Assembly (NCBI GenBank): GCA_023248735.1
Contig: JAHFDY010000004.1
Span: 1 to 52,995, forward strand
Direction of reading: 5' to 3'
Length of the DNA: 52,995 bases
From: Myxococcales bacterium
GTDB taxonomy: Bacteria; Myxococcota_A; Polyangia; Polyangiales; Polyangiaceae
Of this stretch, positions 32,432 to 41,382 are shown piece after piece. The notes below the pieces were generated by a model. It saw nothing but the letters and a program-made list of their open reading frames with translations, had not been told where the DNA came from and made no database searches. Within the stretch, counting starts at the first letter, position 1, and each line of letters begins with the position of its first letter. The position numbers and the translations under genes are program-made.

Positions 32432-34057
32432 TTGTTGCGTCTCGGCGATCTGATCAACAGCAAATACCGCCTTCTTCGCCTCTTGGGCGACGGCGGTATG
32501 GGCGCGGTCTACGAAGCGCAGCACGACATGCTTGGCACTCGTGTCGCCATCAAGGTTCTGCACCCAGAGCTCGCGGCCCGAACCAATCTTGTGGAGAGAT
32601 TTCTTCAGGAGGCGCGCGTGTCGGCGCAAATCCGAAGTCCTCACGTCGTGCAAGTAACGGATATTGACCGCACGATCGATGGTCACGCATACATCGTGAT
32701 GGAGATACTGCAGGGCGAGCCACTCTCGTCTGTGCTCGAACGCCAGCGACGGCTGTCGATTCCAACTGCCTGCGAGTACACGCGTCAGATGTTGCTCGGC
32801 CTCGAGGCTGCGCACGCGCTCGGCATCGTGCATCGGGACCTAAAGCCAGAGAACGTCTTTGTGACCTTTCTGGGAGCTCAACCGGTAGTCAAGTTAATTG
32901 ACTTCGGTATTGCGAAGCTTCGGCGTACCGACGGCCAGAAGAACCTCACGATGGCCGGAGTGCTGATGGGCACTGCGGAATACATGGCGCCCGAGCAAGC
33001 GCGCTCGGCGGATCAGGCCGACGCTCGGTCGGATATCTATGCGACGGGCGTGATGCTGTACGAGATGCTCTCGGGAAAGCGACCCGCGAGCGGCGATGAT
33101 GGTCGTATCGTTGCGGCAAAGGTGGAGCGTGGAGAAGTTGCACCGCTGCTCTCCGTTGCGCCCGAAGTGCCGCCCGAACTTGCGGGGCTGGTGCATCGTG
33201 CGATCGCGCCGCGTCCTGAGATGCGCTTCGGCAACGCGACAGAGATGCGCATTGCTCTCGAGGGTATGCTCAACGTTAAGCGACCTGCGACCGGGCCGAT
33301 GCCGGCTGTAGCGCTCGCACCGACCGCACAGTTTCAAGTGCCGCCCGTCTCGGCAAGCGTAAGTGCTGCGGTGGCGCAAGCGGGCGCGCAGTATGCGGAT
33401 GCCCATCGCGAGAGCACGATGCAGGGAACTCCTGTTGAAGCCGTGATGGCGGCGACGGCGGCACGCGGTTCGAGCGTGCGCCGTGGTACGGAAGTCGGTG
33501 CGGCGATGAGTCCCGTGCCACCTCAGTATGGAAATTACGGTCCGGGATACGCGCAACCTGGGCCGGGCCAAGGCTATCCCGGAGGCGGCTATCCGGTGCT
33601 CCGTCAAAAGAAGAGCAATGGTGCGTTCATCGCAGTGGTCGTGCTTGTTCCGGTTCTGGTCGCGCTGGGTGTCGTGGCCGTGTACCTCATTCAAACGCAT
33701 GAGGATCCGGTGAACCAAGTTGACGATTCAGGGCTCGCGTCCACGACGCTCGATACGGGGGCAGGAACGTCGGCACCGCCCGTGTCGGTCCCCACGTCAG
33801 ACGTCCCGCCACTCGGTCCGGGCACTGTTCCCAATGTTCCGGGTACGACGCCAGGCATACCCAGGCCTCAGTTCGATGGCGGATTGCCGCGCTTGCCCGA
33901 TGGCGGCCATTCGCCAGCGACACTTGACGCTGGAGGGGGGCCCGCGTTTCAACTTCCGACGGGCTTCCCCACGGGCATCCCTTCGAACTTTCCGCCCATC
34001 GTGATTCCGAGCGAATTTCCATTTTTGATTCCGGTCACGCCACCGCCTCCGAAGTAG
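32432..34057 (+). CDS. Membrane-anchored Ser/Thr protein kinase (Hanks type)
   Basis: A 541-residue receptor-type eukaryotic-like kinase. Residues 11-270 form the kinase domain: GDGGMGAVYEA (P-loop), AIKVL (Lys41), HRDLKPEN (Asp136), DFGIAK (157-162) and GTAEYMAPEQA (180-190); all catalytic residues are present, so it should be active. A Pro/Gly-rich cytosolic linker (280-390) precedes one membrane helix (about 395-417, FIAVVVLVPVLVALGVVAVYLI). The extracytoplasmic tail is Pro/Thr/Gly-rich without a PASTA domain. The start is a TTG at 32432. It is 39 nt downstream of ddl and 39 nt upstream of the DUF4175-like gene, which suggests shared transcription and an envelope role. Confidence 0.93.
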   Translation: MLRLGDLINSKYRLLRLLGDGGMGAVYEAQHDMLGTRVAIKVLHPELAARTNLVERFLQEARVSAQIRSPHVVQVTDIDRTIDGHAYIVMEILQGEPLSSVLERQRRLSIPTACEYTRQMLLGLEAAHALGIVHRDLKPENVFVTFLGAQPVVKLIDFGIAKLRRTDGQKNLTMAGVLMGTAEYMAPEQARSADQADARSDIYATGVMLYEMLSGKRPASGDDGRIVAAKVERGEVAPLLSVAPEVPPELAGLVHRAIAPRPEMRFGNATEMRIALEGMLNVKRPATGPMPAVALAPTAQFQVPPVSASVSAAVAQAGAQYADAHRESTMQGTPVEAVMAATAARGSSVRRGTEVGAAMSPVPPQYGNYGPGYAQPGPGQGYPGGGYPVLRQKKSNGAFIAVVVLVPVLVALGVVAVYLIQTHEDPVNQVDDSGLASTTLDTGAGTSAPPVSVPTSDVPPLGPGTVPNVPGTTPGIPRPQFDGGLPRLPDGGHSPATLDAGGGPAFQLPTGFPTGIPSNFPPIVIPSEFPFLIPVTPPPPK

Positions 34058-34096
34058 GGCGAGCCGCATCGCTCGGATCGGCTACACTTTGAGGCC

Positions 34097-36952
34097 GTGA
34101 AGCCCGAGGAGGCGACCGCCGAGTTTGTCGCGCGCTACGATCGCATTTGGCGAGCGACGCGTCGGGGTGCGTCGGCGGTAGCCTGGCTTGCGACGTCGGT
34201 GGTTGCGTTGCTTGTCGCGCGCATTGGATCCGATGGATCCCGGGCGCTCGCGTGTTTCATGCTCGTGGTTCCGGTGAGCCTCGCTGCGATTGCGTCGTGG
34301 CATCGAAGGAGAACCGATGCTCATCGCCGCCTTTTTGCGATCGCCGGAAAGCGTTCGCGACGTGAAGTCAACGCGCTTGACCGTGCCATGCGCACCGAAA
34401 AGCGGGCGGCACAATACGATGAGTCTACCGAGCTGGCGGCTCTCGCCGTTTCTCGCGCCATGATGCGCATCCCGGCGGGTGACATTCTCCTGCGAGAGGC
34501 CACATACGCGATGTGGGTTCGGCGCGCATCAATTGTTGCGGTCATTGTTACGATTGCGGGGGCTCTTTCGAGCTTCGTCTTCCTTGCTGAAGGCGCCGAC
34601 GTTCTGTTCTCCCGGGGAGGCATTGCGCCAGTACGACTTCCGTACGTGCGCGACCTCGAGGTGCGTGCGCGCCCGCCCGCGTACTTGCGCGAACCCGAGA
34701 GGACTGTGTCAGGCGATGGCGTGTCACGACACCCGAAGGGCACTGTGGTCACGGTGCGCGTCGATATGCTTGTGCCCAAGAGATCATTTGTTCTCTCGGA
34801 CGGCGCGCATGAGGTTCCGCTTATCGACGATGGTCAAGAGAACCTTGTTGCTCACTGGACGCTCAGTGAGCCGGCGCGGCTGCGCGTGCGTGCACGCTTC
34901 GGTAACGTTGCGGTTGAGGATGCGCGGGCGCTCGAACTCGGGGTGATTCATGACGAATCACCCGTCGTGACGCTCGAGGGAGCGCCGCTGCAACTGTCGC
35001 TCGCAGACCCCAACGTGCCGACGGCACTTCCGCTTCGCTATCGCGCGGCAGACGACCACGGCCTCCGCGATGTTGAGCTCGTTCTTCGTACGGGCGCGCG
35101 AGAGACGAGGCGATCACTATCCCACTTTGAGCTCGACACGCGCGTCGACAGCGGGGCCTACACGCTCCGGCTCAGCGAAGCCATCGTTTCCGAAGCGACG
35201 TCCCCCGTCGAGGTGCGCATCGAAGCGCGTGACAACGACACCGTCAGCGGACCCAAGTGGGGGAAGAGCGAGACCATTGTTCTCGTCCCCCCGAAGGTAG
35301 GCGAGTCTGAGGCACTGAGACAGGCGGCACTACGCAAGGCGCGCGACGCGTCGGTCACCCTGCTAGCGACACTCCTCTCGCCGCCACAAAAATCGGCGTC
35401 TCGTGAAGAACTGAGATTGTGGAGCGAACGATGGCGAAGCAACGCGAACAATTTGAAGACCGTGACGGCCGAGGCGCTTCGGTTTGAGCGTCCGAATGTG
35501 CGGTTGAAGGCACGTCTTGCCGCGCGCATAAGCAAGTTGCTTTCCAAGGTCAAGGCTCCCCCTAGCCCAGCTCATCCCGGGGCGACCGATCCGAAGCGAT
35601 CGCTTCTGATGGCAGAGGAAGCGAGAACTGCCGTTGAAGATTTCGCGCTGACGACCGATCGCATCGCCCAAGGGCTTGACCTCGCAAGTGCCAAGTCATC
35701 GTCGAAGAAACTGGCGACGTCAGCCGATGAGCTCGCCAACGCCTTTGCGGCGATGCAGCGTGACTCTGCTGAGGGTGTGACATTGTCAAGTTATTTGACC
35801 GTATTGCGGGAGGCTGCGCCTTACATGCTGGCCTTCGGTCCCCTCGGTCGCGAGCTTGGTCAAGTTATCAAGAATGATCTCGGTCGCATCGAAAGAGAGA
35901 GCGCATCAAAACGATGGCGCGTCGCCGAACTCTCGGCGCGCGATTTGGCGGCACGGCTTCACACTGCGGATTTCGCGATGCAAAGTTCCGGTGGAGGCGG
36001 TGGGAAAGGGGGGGGAGGAAGCGGAGATTCGGCTGATTCAGGTAGCGGTCGAGATGGCGAGGACGATCTTGATCAAGCGTTCAACGACGCGGCGAACGAG
36101 CTTCGGCGGGCGGCGCGCGATCAGAAACAACTTGCCGACGAGAATGCGGGCGATCGAGGCGATTCCTCTGAGGCCGACGATGCCGCGAAAGCGGAGCTCA
36201 AGAAGCGTGCGGAGAGTGTTCGTCAAGCGGCGAAACCTCTGCCGAATGTCGGGCAGGGGAGCGATTCGTGGACGAGCAAGGGCGCGTCTGGCAAGGAGCA
36301 GGCAGAACGCGCGGCACGCGCACTCGAGCAGGGAAACGTTCTGGAGGCGATCGAAGCGCTTCGCACCGCCGAGTCTGACCTCGAGGAAGCCCGCCGTATG
36401 GCAAAAAAGAGCCCTTGGTCGCGCGAAGGCGAGGGCGAGGTAACGGATGCGGCCCGCAAACTTGGCGATGAGCGGGGGGCTATCGAAAAGTTACAACGTG
36501 AGTTACAAAAGAAGGGTGCTGGGTCATCGCCCGAGCGACTCAAGGAGCAAGAAAAGCGACAGCGCGAGCTCTCCAGACGTGTGGGTCGACTCATGAACCT
36601 TGGCGAAGAAATGCCCGATGAGGCAAAAGACCCACTTGGGCACGCACAGAAGCATGGTGAGGAAGCCACCAAGGCGCTCGGCAAAGGAGATCGCGACAAA
36701 GCACGCGACAGCCAGCGCAGCGCCCAGCGCGAGCTTGAACGTGCGCTCGAACAGCTTGGAGAAAGCAGTGGAGGGAGCGCGAATGGCAACGGCTCAAGCA
36801 CCGAGGGCGCGCCGTTGGTCGATGTGCCGGATGGCAAAAAGCACCACGGCCCAGACGAACTTCGCGAGCGGATCCAGCGAGGTTTGGGAAGGCCGTCGGG
36901 GCCGCGAATCCGCGACGCAGTGAGAAGGTACAGCGAGGGGCTGTTGCGATGA
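34097..36952 (+). CDS. Large DUF4175-like membrane protein with long coiled coil
   Basis: A 951-residue protein. Three hydrophobic helices lie near residues 26-45, 52-68 and 148-172. A periplasmic-looking middle domain (185-430; RPPAYLREPERTVSG, DLEVRARPP) is beta-rich, and similar phrases occur in DUF4175-type proteins. From about 440 the sequence is highly charged helical repeat: ARKARDASVTLLATLLSPP, LQRELQKKGAGSSPERLKEQEKR, ending with a Gly/Ser-rich insert (SGGGGGKGGGGSGDSADSG) and PDELRERIQRGL. The family usually sits near MoxR ATPases and secreted proteases; here its stop overlaps a protease-like gene (ATGA). It starts at a GTG. It probably acts in envelope assembly, but the mechanism is unknown. 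Confidence 0.7.
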   Translation: MKPEEATAEFVARYDRIWRATRRGASAVAWLATSVVALLVARIGSDGSRALACFMLVVPVSLAAIASWHRRRTDAHRRLFAIAGKRSRREVNALDRAMRTEKRAAQYDESTELAALAVSRAMMRIPAGDILLREATYAMWVRRASIVAVIVTIAGALSSFVFLAEGADVLFSRGGIAPVRLPYVRDLEVRARPPAYLREPERTVSGDGVSRHPKGTVVTVRVDMLVPKRSFVLSDGAHEVPLIDDGQENLVAHWTLSEPARLRVRARFGNVAVEDARALELGVIHDESPVVTLEGAPLQLSLADPNVPTALPLRYRAADDHGLRDVELVLRTGARETRRSLSHFELDTRVDSGAYTLRLSEAIVSEATSPVEVRIEARDNDTVSGPKWGKSETIVLVPPKVGESEALRQAALRKARDASVTLLATLLSPPQKSASREELRLWSERWRSNANNLKTVTAEALRFERPNVRLKARLAARISKLLSKVKAPPSPAHPGATDPKRSLLMAEEARTAVEDFALTTDRIAQGLDLASAKSSSKKLATSADELANAFAAMQRDSAEGVTLSSYLTVLREAAPYMLAFGPLGRELGQVIKNDLGRIERESASKRWRVAELSARDLAARLHTADFAMQSSGGGGGKGGGGSGDSADSGSGRDGEDDLDQAFNDAANELRRAARDQKQLADENAGDRGDSSEADDAAKAELKKRAESVRQAAKPLPNVGQGSDSWTSKGASGKEQAERAARALEQGNVLEAIEALRTAESDLEEARRMAKKSPWSREGEGEVTDAARKLGDERGAIEKLQRELQKKGAGSSPERLKEQEKRQRELSRRVGRLMNLGEEMPDEAKDPLGHAQKHGEEATKALGKGDRDKARDSQRSAQRELERALEQLGESSGGSANGNGSSTEGAPLVDVPDGKKHHGPDELRERIQRGLGRPSGPRIRDAVRRYSEGLLR

Positions 36953-38466
36953 GGAAATGGTTCAAAAAGTTGACCATATCGCTTTCGGCCCTCGGGATCG
37001 CGCTCGGTCTCCGCGGGACATCGCACGCAGAGTTCGCGCCCGACGCTCTCGTCATTCGCGCGCTCATCACGAGGCACGACACGTCTGAGGCCTTGAAGTT
37101 GCTCACGTTCTCGAGTCGTCGCTCGCCTGCGCTTGCTCTTGAAGAGGCGCGCCTGCGTCTCTACACGGGAGACTGCGACGGGGTCGCGGCCGCCGCCACG
37201 GGTATTGTGCACGACGACGAGGCGGAGCACATGATCGAGGTTGGCGAAGGATGCGCTCGTGTCACCGCGGCCGCGACTTTGCGGGTTGATGAAGGTGCGG
37301 GTCTCGAGGTGCAATTCCAAGAAGAAATCGATCAGGCGACGTTTCCACTCATCGTCGACGCAGTCGTACGGGCTCGTCAGATGCTCGAACGAGAGCTTGG
37401 GGCAGATTGGCCGAGGCCGACCCGCATCGTCGTGGTGCGCGATCAACTCTCACTTTCCGCGATGACGGGGCTGCCATACCAAGCGGCGAAAACGACTGGC
37501 ACCGCGGCGGTAGCCAAGTGGGGCAAAGTGACCATGATTTCGCCTCGCGCGATGTCTTCGGGTTTCGAATGGCGCGACACGCTCGCCCATGAGCTGACGC
37601 ACCTTGCGCTCACGCGGCTCACGATCGACCGCGCACCGCTGTGGCTTCAAGAAGGGTTTGCGAAGCGGCAACAGATTCGCTGGCGGGAGGCGAATCCCTT
37701 TGACGCGCGTCTTAGCCCTGAGCTCACGGTGAAAAATGGAATAGTCAAAAAACTTGACCTCCCGCTCGACAAGTTGGGCAATTCGCTCGCGACGCTGCCG
37801 AGCGCAGCGCAAGCCGCCGTCGCGTACGCGGAGGTCGAGAGCTTCTGCGGTTACCTCCTCCGGGAGACCAGCAACGTCGCGCTGCGCGCATTTTTCACTG
37901 AGCTCAATACGGTAAAGACAGTTGACGAGGCTCTAAAAAAAGCGACGGGCGCAGAGCTCGGTGAATGGGAGAAGCGATGGCGGGCGTGGCTTGCCACGGT
38001 ACCTTCGCCGCCCGTGAAGGCCCCCTCCGCGACCCAGTCGGGAAAACGACCGCGTCGGTTGAACGAACGCGAACGTTTGTTCGAATTGCTCGAGCGGTCG
38101 GGCGAAAAGGAAGCTGCGCTGATCGCTCTCGGTGATCTCGGGCATGCACCGTTTGATGCGCGCGCGGCGACGCTCAGAGGTCGTGGTCTCGAGGCCGTGG
38201 GTAGGGTTGACGATGCTTGGGCGCTTGCTCAACCTGAGGTGGTGACGGGAGGGTACGGTCCTTGGTGGGCTCTTCGGCAACGTCTCGCTGCGTCACGCGA
38301 CGTTTCCGTTTCTTCGGTCGCAGCCGAACTGGCGGTGTCCGAAGATCCGTTCGGCTTCGAGGCCGCTTGCCAAGCTAGGCCATTTGTTTCTCCGCCAGAG
38401 GAGCTTCTAAGGCCAGCACTTTGCGCCGCATCGCGTTCACTTAACGTGCCGCCGAGCGAACCATGA
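36949..38466 (+). CDS. Exported gluzincin-type (peptidase MA-like) protease
   Basis: A 505-residue secreted protein with signal peptide (about residues 1-27, ending HA-E). A central domain has the zinc motif HELTH (His214, Glu215, His218) followed 17 residues on by a Glu in PLWLQEGFA (Glu235), the H-E-x-x-H plus distal E arrangement of gluzincin peptidase-MA proteins. Before it is RIVVVRDQLSLSAMTG with a strand pattern like PF13485. The C-terminal third is helical, TPR-like (FELLERSGEKEAALIALGDLG). Its 5' end overlaps the coiled-coil gene (ATGA), so both are co-expressed. The substrate is unknown; an envelope protein is likely. Confidence 0.85.
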   Translation: MRKWFKKLTISLSALGIALGLRGTSHAEFAPDALVIRALITRHDTSEALKLLTFSSRRSPALALEEARLRLYTGDCDGVAAAATGIVHDDEAEHMIEVGEGCARVTAAATLRVDEGAGLEVQFQEEIDQATFPLIVDAVVRARQMLERELGADWPRPTRIVVVRDQLSLSAMTGLPYQAAKTTGTAAVAKWGKVTMISPRAMSSGFEWRDTLAHELTHLALTRLTIDRAPLWLQEGFAKRQQIRWREANPFDARLSPELTVKNGIVKKLDLPLDKLGNSLATLPSAAQAAVAYAEVESFCGYLLRETSNVALRAFFTELNTVKTVDEALKKATGAELGEWEKRWRAWLATVPSPPVKAPSATQSGKRPRRLNERERLFELLERSGEKEAALIALGDLGHAPFDARAATLRGRGLEAVGRVDDAWALAQPEVVTGGYGPWWALRQRLAASRDVSVSSVAAELAVSEDPFGFEAACQARPFVSPPEELLRPALCAASRSLNVPPSEP

Positions 38467-38576
38467 GGGACGTCTTTGGCTTCCATAAGTCGCGTGATAC
38501 CTCATGAAATGACGGCCAATTTCGCATCTGCCGAAGTTGGGCGAACTCGACGCAAACTGCGATACGATCTGTTCCC

Positions 38577-39419
38577 GTGAAGGAGCCCCTCGTCCATGCG
38601 GCCGCGAAGGTGATCAAGACCCTTCCTCGAGAGCGCATCAGCCAGATTGCGGGCACCCTCGCCGAGAAGGCTTGGCCTGGGTGGCTCGGCCGTCGGATCG
38701 TGGCCGCATACCAAAGGGCTTACAACGTCGACCTACAAGATTGTTCAGAGCGCGAGTGGTCAAGTTTCGACGCGTTCTTCACGAGAGAACTTCGTGCGGG
38801 AGCGCGACCAATCGCTTTCGGCGATGACCTGGCTGTTTCACCAGCGGATGGTCGGCTCGACGAGTTTGGGAGCCTAACTTCCGATCGTACATTTTGCGTT
38901 AAGGGGCGCCCCTACAGGGTAGGCGAGCTCTTGGGCAGTGAAACATCGGCTGCCGCTTACGATGGGGGCGCAGCGTGCGTCGTTTACCTCTCGCCTCGCG
39001 ACTACCACCGTGTGCACGCGCCTGTCGGCGGGCGCGTGCGCCTCGTGCGGTCGATCCCGGGAGACTTTTTCCCGGTGAATGACATGGGCATTCGGCATGT
39101 GCCCGAGCTCTTCGTTCGCAACCGACGCGTCACGATCGAACTCGAAACTGAGTTGCACGGTGGGGCAAAAACGCGTGTTTCCGTCATCATGGTCGTCGCG
39201 ATGATTGTGGGTCGCATCAGCGTAAAGTCGATCGGCGGTTCTGACGTCCCCATTGGAGAGCACTTCCCGAGCGCGCTCGTTAGCAAAGGCGACGAGATAG
39301 GAACCTTCCACCTCGGCTCCACTGCAGTCGTCGTATTCGATAAGCACTGGGCGGGACGCTTTCAAGCGCCGCTCGGGGCGATTCGTCTCGGCGATCCGCT
39401 CATGCGGAGGGGACCGTGA
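38577..39419 (+). CDS. psd: Phosphatidylserine decarboxylase
   Basis: A 280-residue proenzyme that decarboxylates phosphatidylserine to phosphatidylethanolamine at the inner membrane. The self-cleavage motif is LGST (246-249, Ser248 giving the pyruvoyl group). Catalytic-triad residues are visible in SPADG (Asp91) and YHRVHAP (His144, His147). The N-terminal helices (KVIKTLPRERISQIAG, FFTRELRAGARPI) match the PsdA-type family, and total length is as usual for the Proteobacteria-type form. It begins with a GTG. The stop overlaps the methyltransferase gene start (GTGA), and a 110-bp gap separates it from the protease gene upstream. Confidence 0.95.
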   Translation: MKEPLVHAAAKVIKTLPRERISQIAGTLAEKAWPGWLGRRIVAAYQRAYNVDLQDCSEREWSSFDAFFTRELRAGARPIAFGDDLAVSPADGRLDEFGSLTSDRTFCVKGRPYRVGELLGSETSAAAYDGGAACVVYLSPRDYHRVHAPVGGRVRLVRSIPGDFFPVNDMGIRHVPELFVRNRRVTIELETELHGGAKTRVSVIMVVAMIVGRISVKSIGGSDVPIGEHFPSALVSKGDEIGTFHLGSTAVVVFDKHWAGRFQAPLGAIRLGDPLMRRGP

Positions 39420-40789
39420 CGGGCCCACGCGATTCGCAGCCCGATGAGGACAGCGCCCCACCAGCGTCGCCGCAACCCATTTCCGCTTCGCGTATCGTGG
39501 CGATCAATCCCGGCCACCCTTCGAGTCCACGAACCGAGCGCGCGATTACGTTGCCAGCGTCTTCAGAGGTTCCGGCACCTGCAACGGTTCCAACCGACAG
39601 CTGGACGCCGTATCAGCCTCCGGTTGCGCCCAAAGAGATTCCACCGCCGCCGCTGGGCGAACCTGTCCCCGAAGGCGAGCTAGACCCGGTGCACTCGACG
39701 GATTTCCTCCCTGATTTTGCGGGTGGGGAGTTGCTTGATCATGAAGCTCGCGTCACGCTTCTTTCGCCGATGGCTCCAATCCCCGGGCCGAGCATTTCGC
39801 CCGAGACCCTGTCGTTCGTGGCTGCGATGCGAAATAACTTGAGCGTGAACGTCGACGCCTCCGAGCTTGAACCGGACGATATCGAGCCCGTCGAGTCCGT
39901 CAGGACGCCACGAAGCGTAGGCTTGAGCATGCCGCCTCCGCCTCCGCGTTCGCTTCCTCCGATGTCGCGGGCCACCGACTCGCGTGGAATAGAGTCCCGA
40001 ATTGACTCGCGCGCCGTCCCGTCTCTTGACCTTCCACGAAAGCGCCTGCGCGGCTGGTGGGATGACGTCTTCTGCGACGATCTCCTGAGAACGCAACCGC
40101 GCGTTTCCGACGACGTGATCCGCCGTGAGGTCGGCTTCATTGAAGAGAGTCTGGCCGTCGACAAAGGAGGACGCGTGCTTGACCTGTGTTGCGGCATTGG
40201 TCGGCACGCCCTCGAAATGACCCGTCGCGGTTACGAAATGGTCGGACTCGATCTCGGCCTCACGATGCTCGCGCGCGCTGCCGAGGAGGCCGAAGAACAA
40301 TCGGTTCAAATCACGTTCGTCCATGCCGACATGCGTGAACTTGGGTACGAGGACGAGTTCGACGGCATCTACTGTTGGAACACCAGCTTCGGCTACTTCG
40401 ACGATGAGGTAAACCACGTCGTGCTCGATCGCGTGAGACGTGCGCTCAAGCGTGGAGGCCAGTTCTTGCTCGACGTTACCAATCGCGACTACCTCGCGCG
40501 CAACGCCCCTGCGCTTTCATGGTTTGAGGGTGACGGATGCGTTTGCATGGACGAGATGCAATTCGATTGGGTCACGAGCCGCATGCGGGTCAAGCGCACG
40601 ATGCTCGCAGACGACGGTCGCTCTCGCGAGCTCGAGTACAACATCCGGCTCTACTCGCTTCATGAACTAGGTAAGTTGCTTCACGATATTGGCTTTCGCG
40701 TCGTCGAAGTAAGTGGGACACCGCATCTTCCCGGCGTCCACCTTGGTGGCGATTCGCCGCGCACGATCATGCTCGTCGAGAAGCGCTGA
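39416..40789 (+). CDS. SAM-dependent methyltransferase with long disordered N-terminus
   Basis: A 457-residue protein. Residues 1 to about 200 are a low-complexity Pro/Ser/Glu-rich segment with no domain (for example APPASPQPISASR, PPPPRSLPPMSRATDSRG). The C-terminal 240 residues are a class I methyltransferase: motif I VLDLCCGIGRHALEM (about 253-267), acidic MVGLDL after strand 2, and FVHADMRELGYEDEFDGI. The target (small molecule, lipid or protein) cannot be read. Such long disordered extensions in an enzyme are unusual and may serve a scaffold or localisation role. Translation is coupled to psd by GTGA, and 12 nt follow to def. Confidence 0.85.
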   Translation: MTGPRDSQPDEDSAPPASPQPISASRIVAINPGHPSSPRTERAITLPASSEVPAPATVPTDSWTPYQPPVAPKEIPPPPLGEPVPEGELDPVHSTDFLPDFAGGELLDHEARVTLLSPMAPIPGPSISPETLSFVAAMRNNLSVNVDASELEPDDIEPVESVRTPRSVGLSMPPPPPRSLPPMSRATDSRGIESRIDSRAVPSLDLPRKRLRGWWDDVFCDDLLRTQPRVSDDVIRREVGFIEESLAVDKGGRVLDLCCGIGRHALEMTRRGYEMVGLDLGLTMLARAAEEAEEQSVQITFVHADMRELGYEDEFDGIYCWNTSFGYFDDEVNHVVLDRVRRALKRGGQFLLDVTNRDYLARNAPALSWFEGDGCVCMDEMQFDWVTSRMRVKRTMLADDGRSRELEYNIRLYSLHELGKLLHDIGFRVVEVSGTPHLPGVHLGGDSPRTIMLVEKR

Positions 40790-40801
40790 GGACTTCGCAC
40801 A

Positions 40802-41377
40802 ATGGCCCTCCGGAAAATCGCGACTATCGGCCATCCAGTGTTGCGACAGGTGGCGCGCACATTGCCGGCCGCGGAAATCGCGCGCGAAGAAACGCAGGCG
40901 CTAATCGACGACATGATCGAGACCATGCGCGACGCAAACGGCGCGGGGATCGCGGCGAATCAGGTATATGCGCCGGTTCAAATTTGCGTGATCTGCGTGG
41001 AGAACAATCCTCGCTATCCCTACAAGCCGAATTTTCCGCTCACCGTGCTTGTGAACCCCACGGTCGAAGTGCTCACGATTGATACATTTCGTAACTTCGA
41101 AGGTTGCCTTTCCGTGCCGAACCTTCGAGGTGAAGTAGAGCGATTCACCCATGTTCGTGTGCGCGCCCTCGATCGCAACGGTGCCCCACTTGACTTCGAG
41201 GTCAAGGGCCTGACTGCGGGCACGTTCCAGCACGAGCTCGACCACCTAGGTGGCAAGCTCTTCGTCGATCGCGTGAGCGACACGACGACGTTGTGCACAT
41301 GGTCTGAGTTTGAGCGGCACTTCCAGGCTGACTTTGTGGAGCGGGCGAGGGCGCTTGTTGCGAAGTTCGGGCAGTAG
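40802..41377 (+). CDS. def: Peptide deformylase
   Basis: A 191-residue metalloenzyme removing the N-formyl group from nascent proteins. The three motifs are present: GAGIAANQ (motif I, with Asn rather than the more usual P/S), EGCLSVP (motif II, metal ligand Cys102) and HELDH (motif III, His144, Glu145, His148). The opening KIATIGHPVLRQVA is the usual start of the family. Length is slightly longer than E. coli Def (169), mostly in the loop after motif I (ENNPRYPYKP) and in the C-terminal helix. It lies 12 nt after the methyltransferase gene and is convergent with the glycosidase gene. Confidence 0.95.
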   Translation: MALRKIATIGHPVLRQVARTLPAAEIAREETQALIDDMIETMRDANGAGIAANQVYAPVQICVICVENNPRYPYKPNFPLTVLVNPTVEVLTIDTFRNFEGCLSVPNLRGEVERFTHVRVRALDRNGAPLDFEVKGLTAGTFQHELDHLGGKLFVDRVSDTTTLCTWSEFERHFQADFVERARALVAKFGQ

Positions 41378-41382
41378 CCCGG

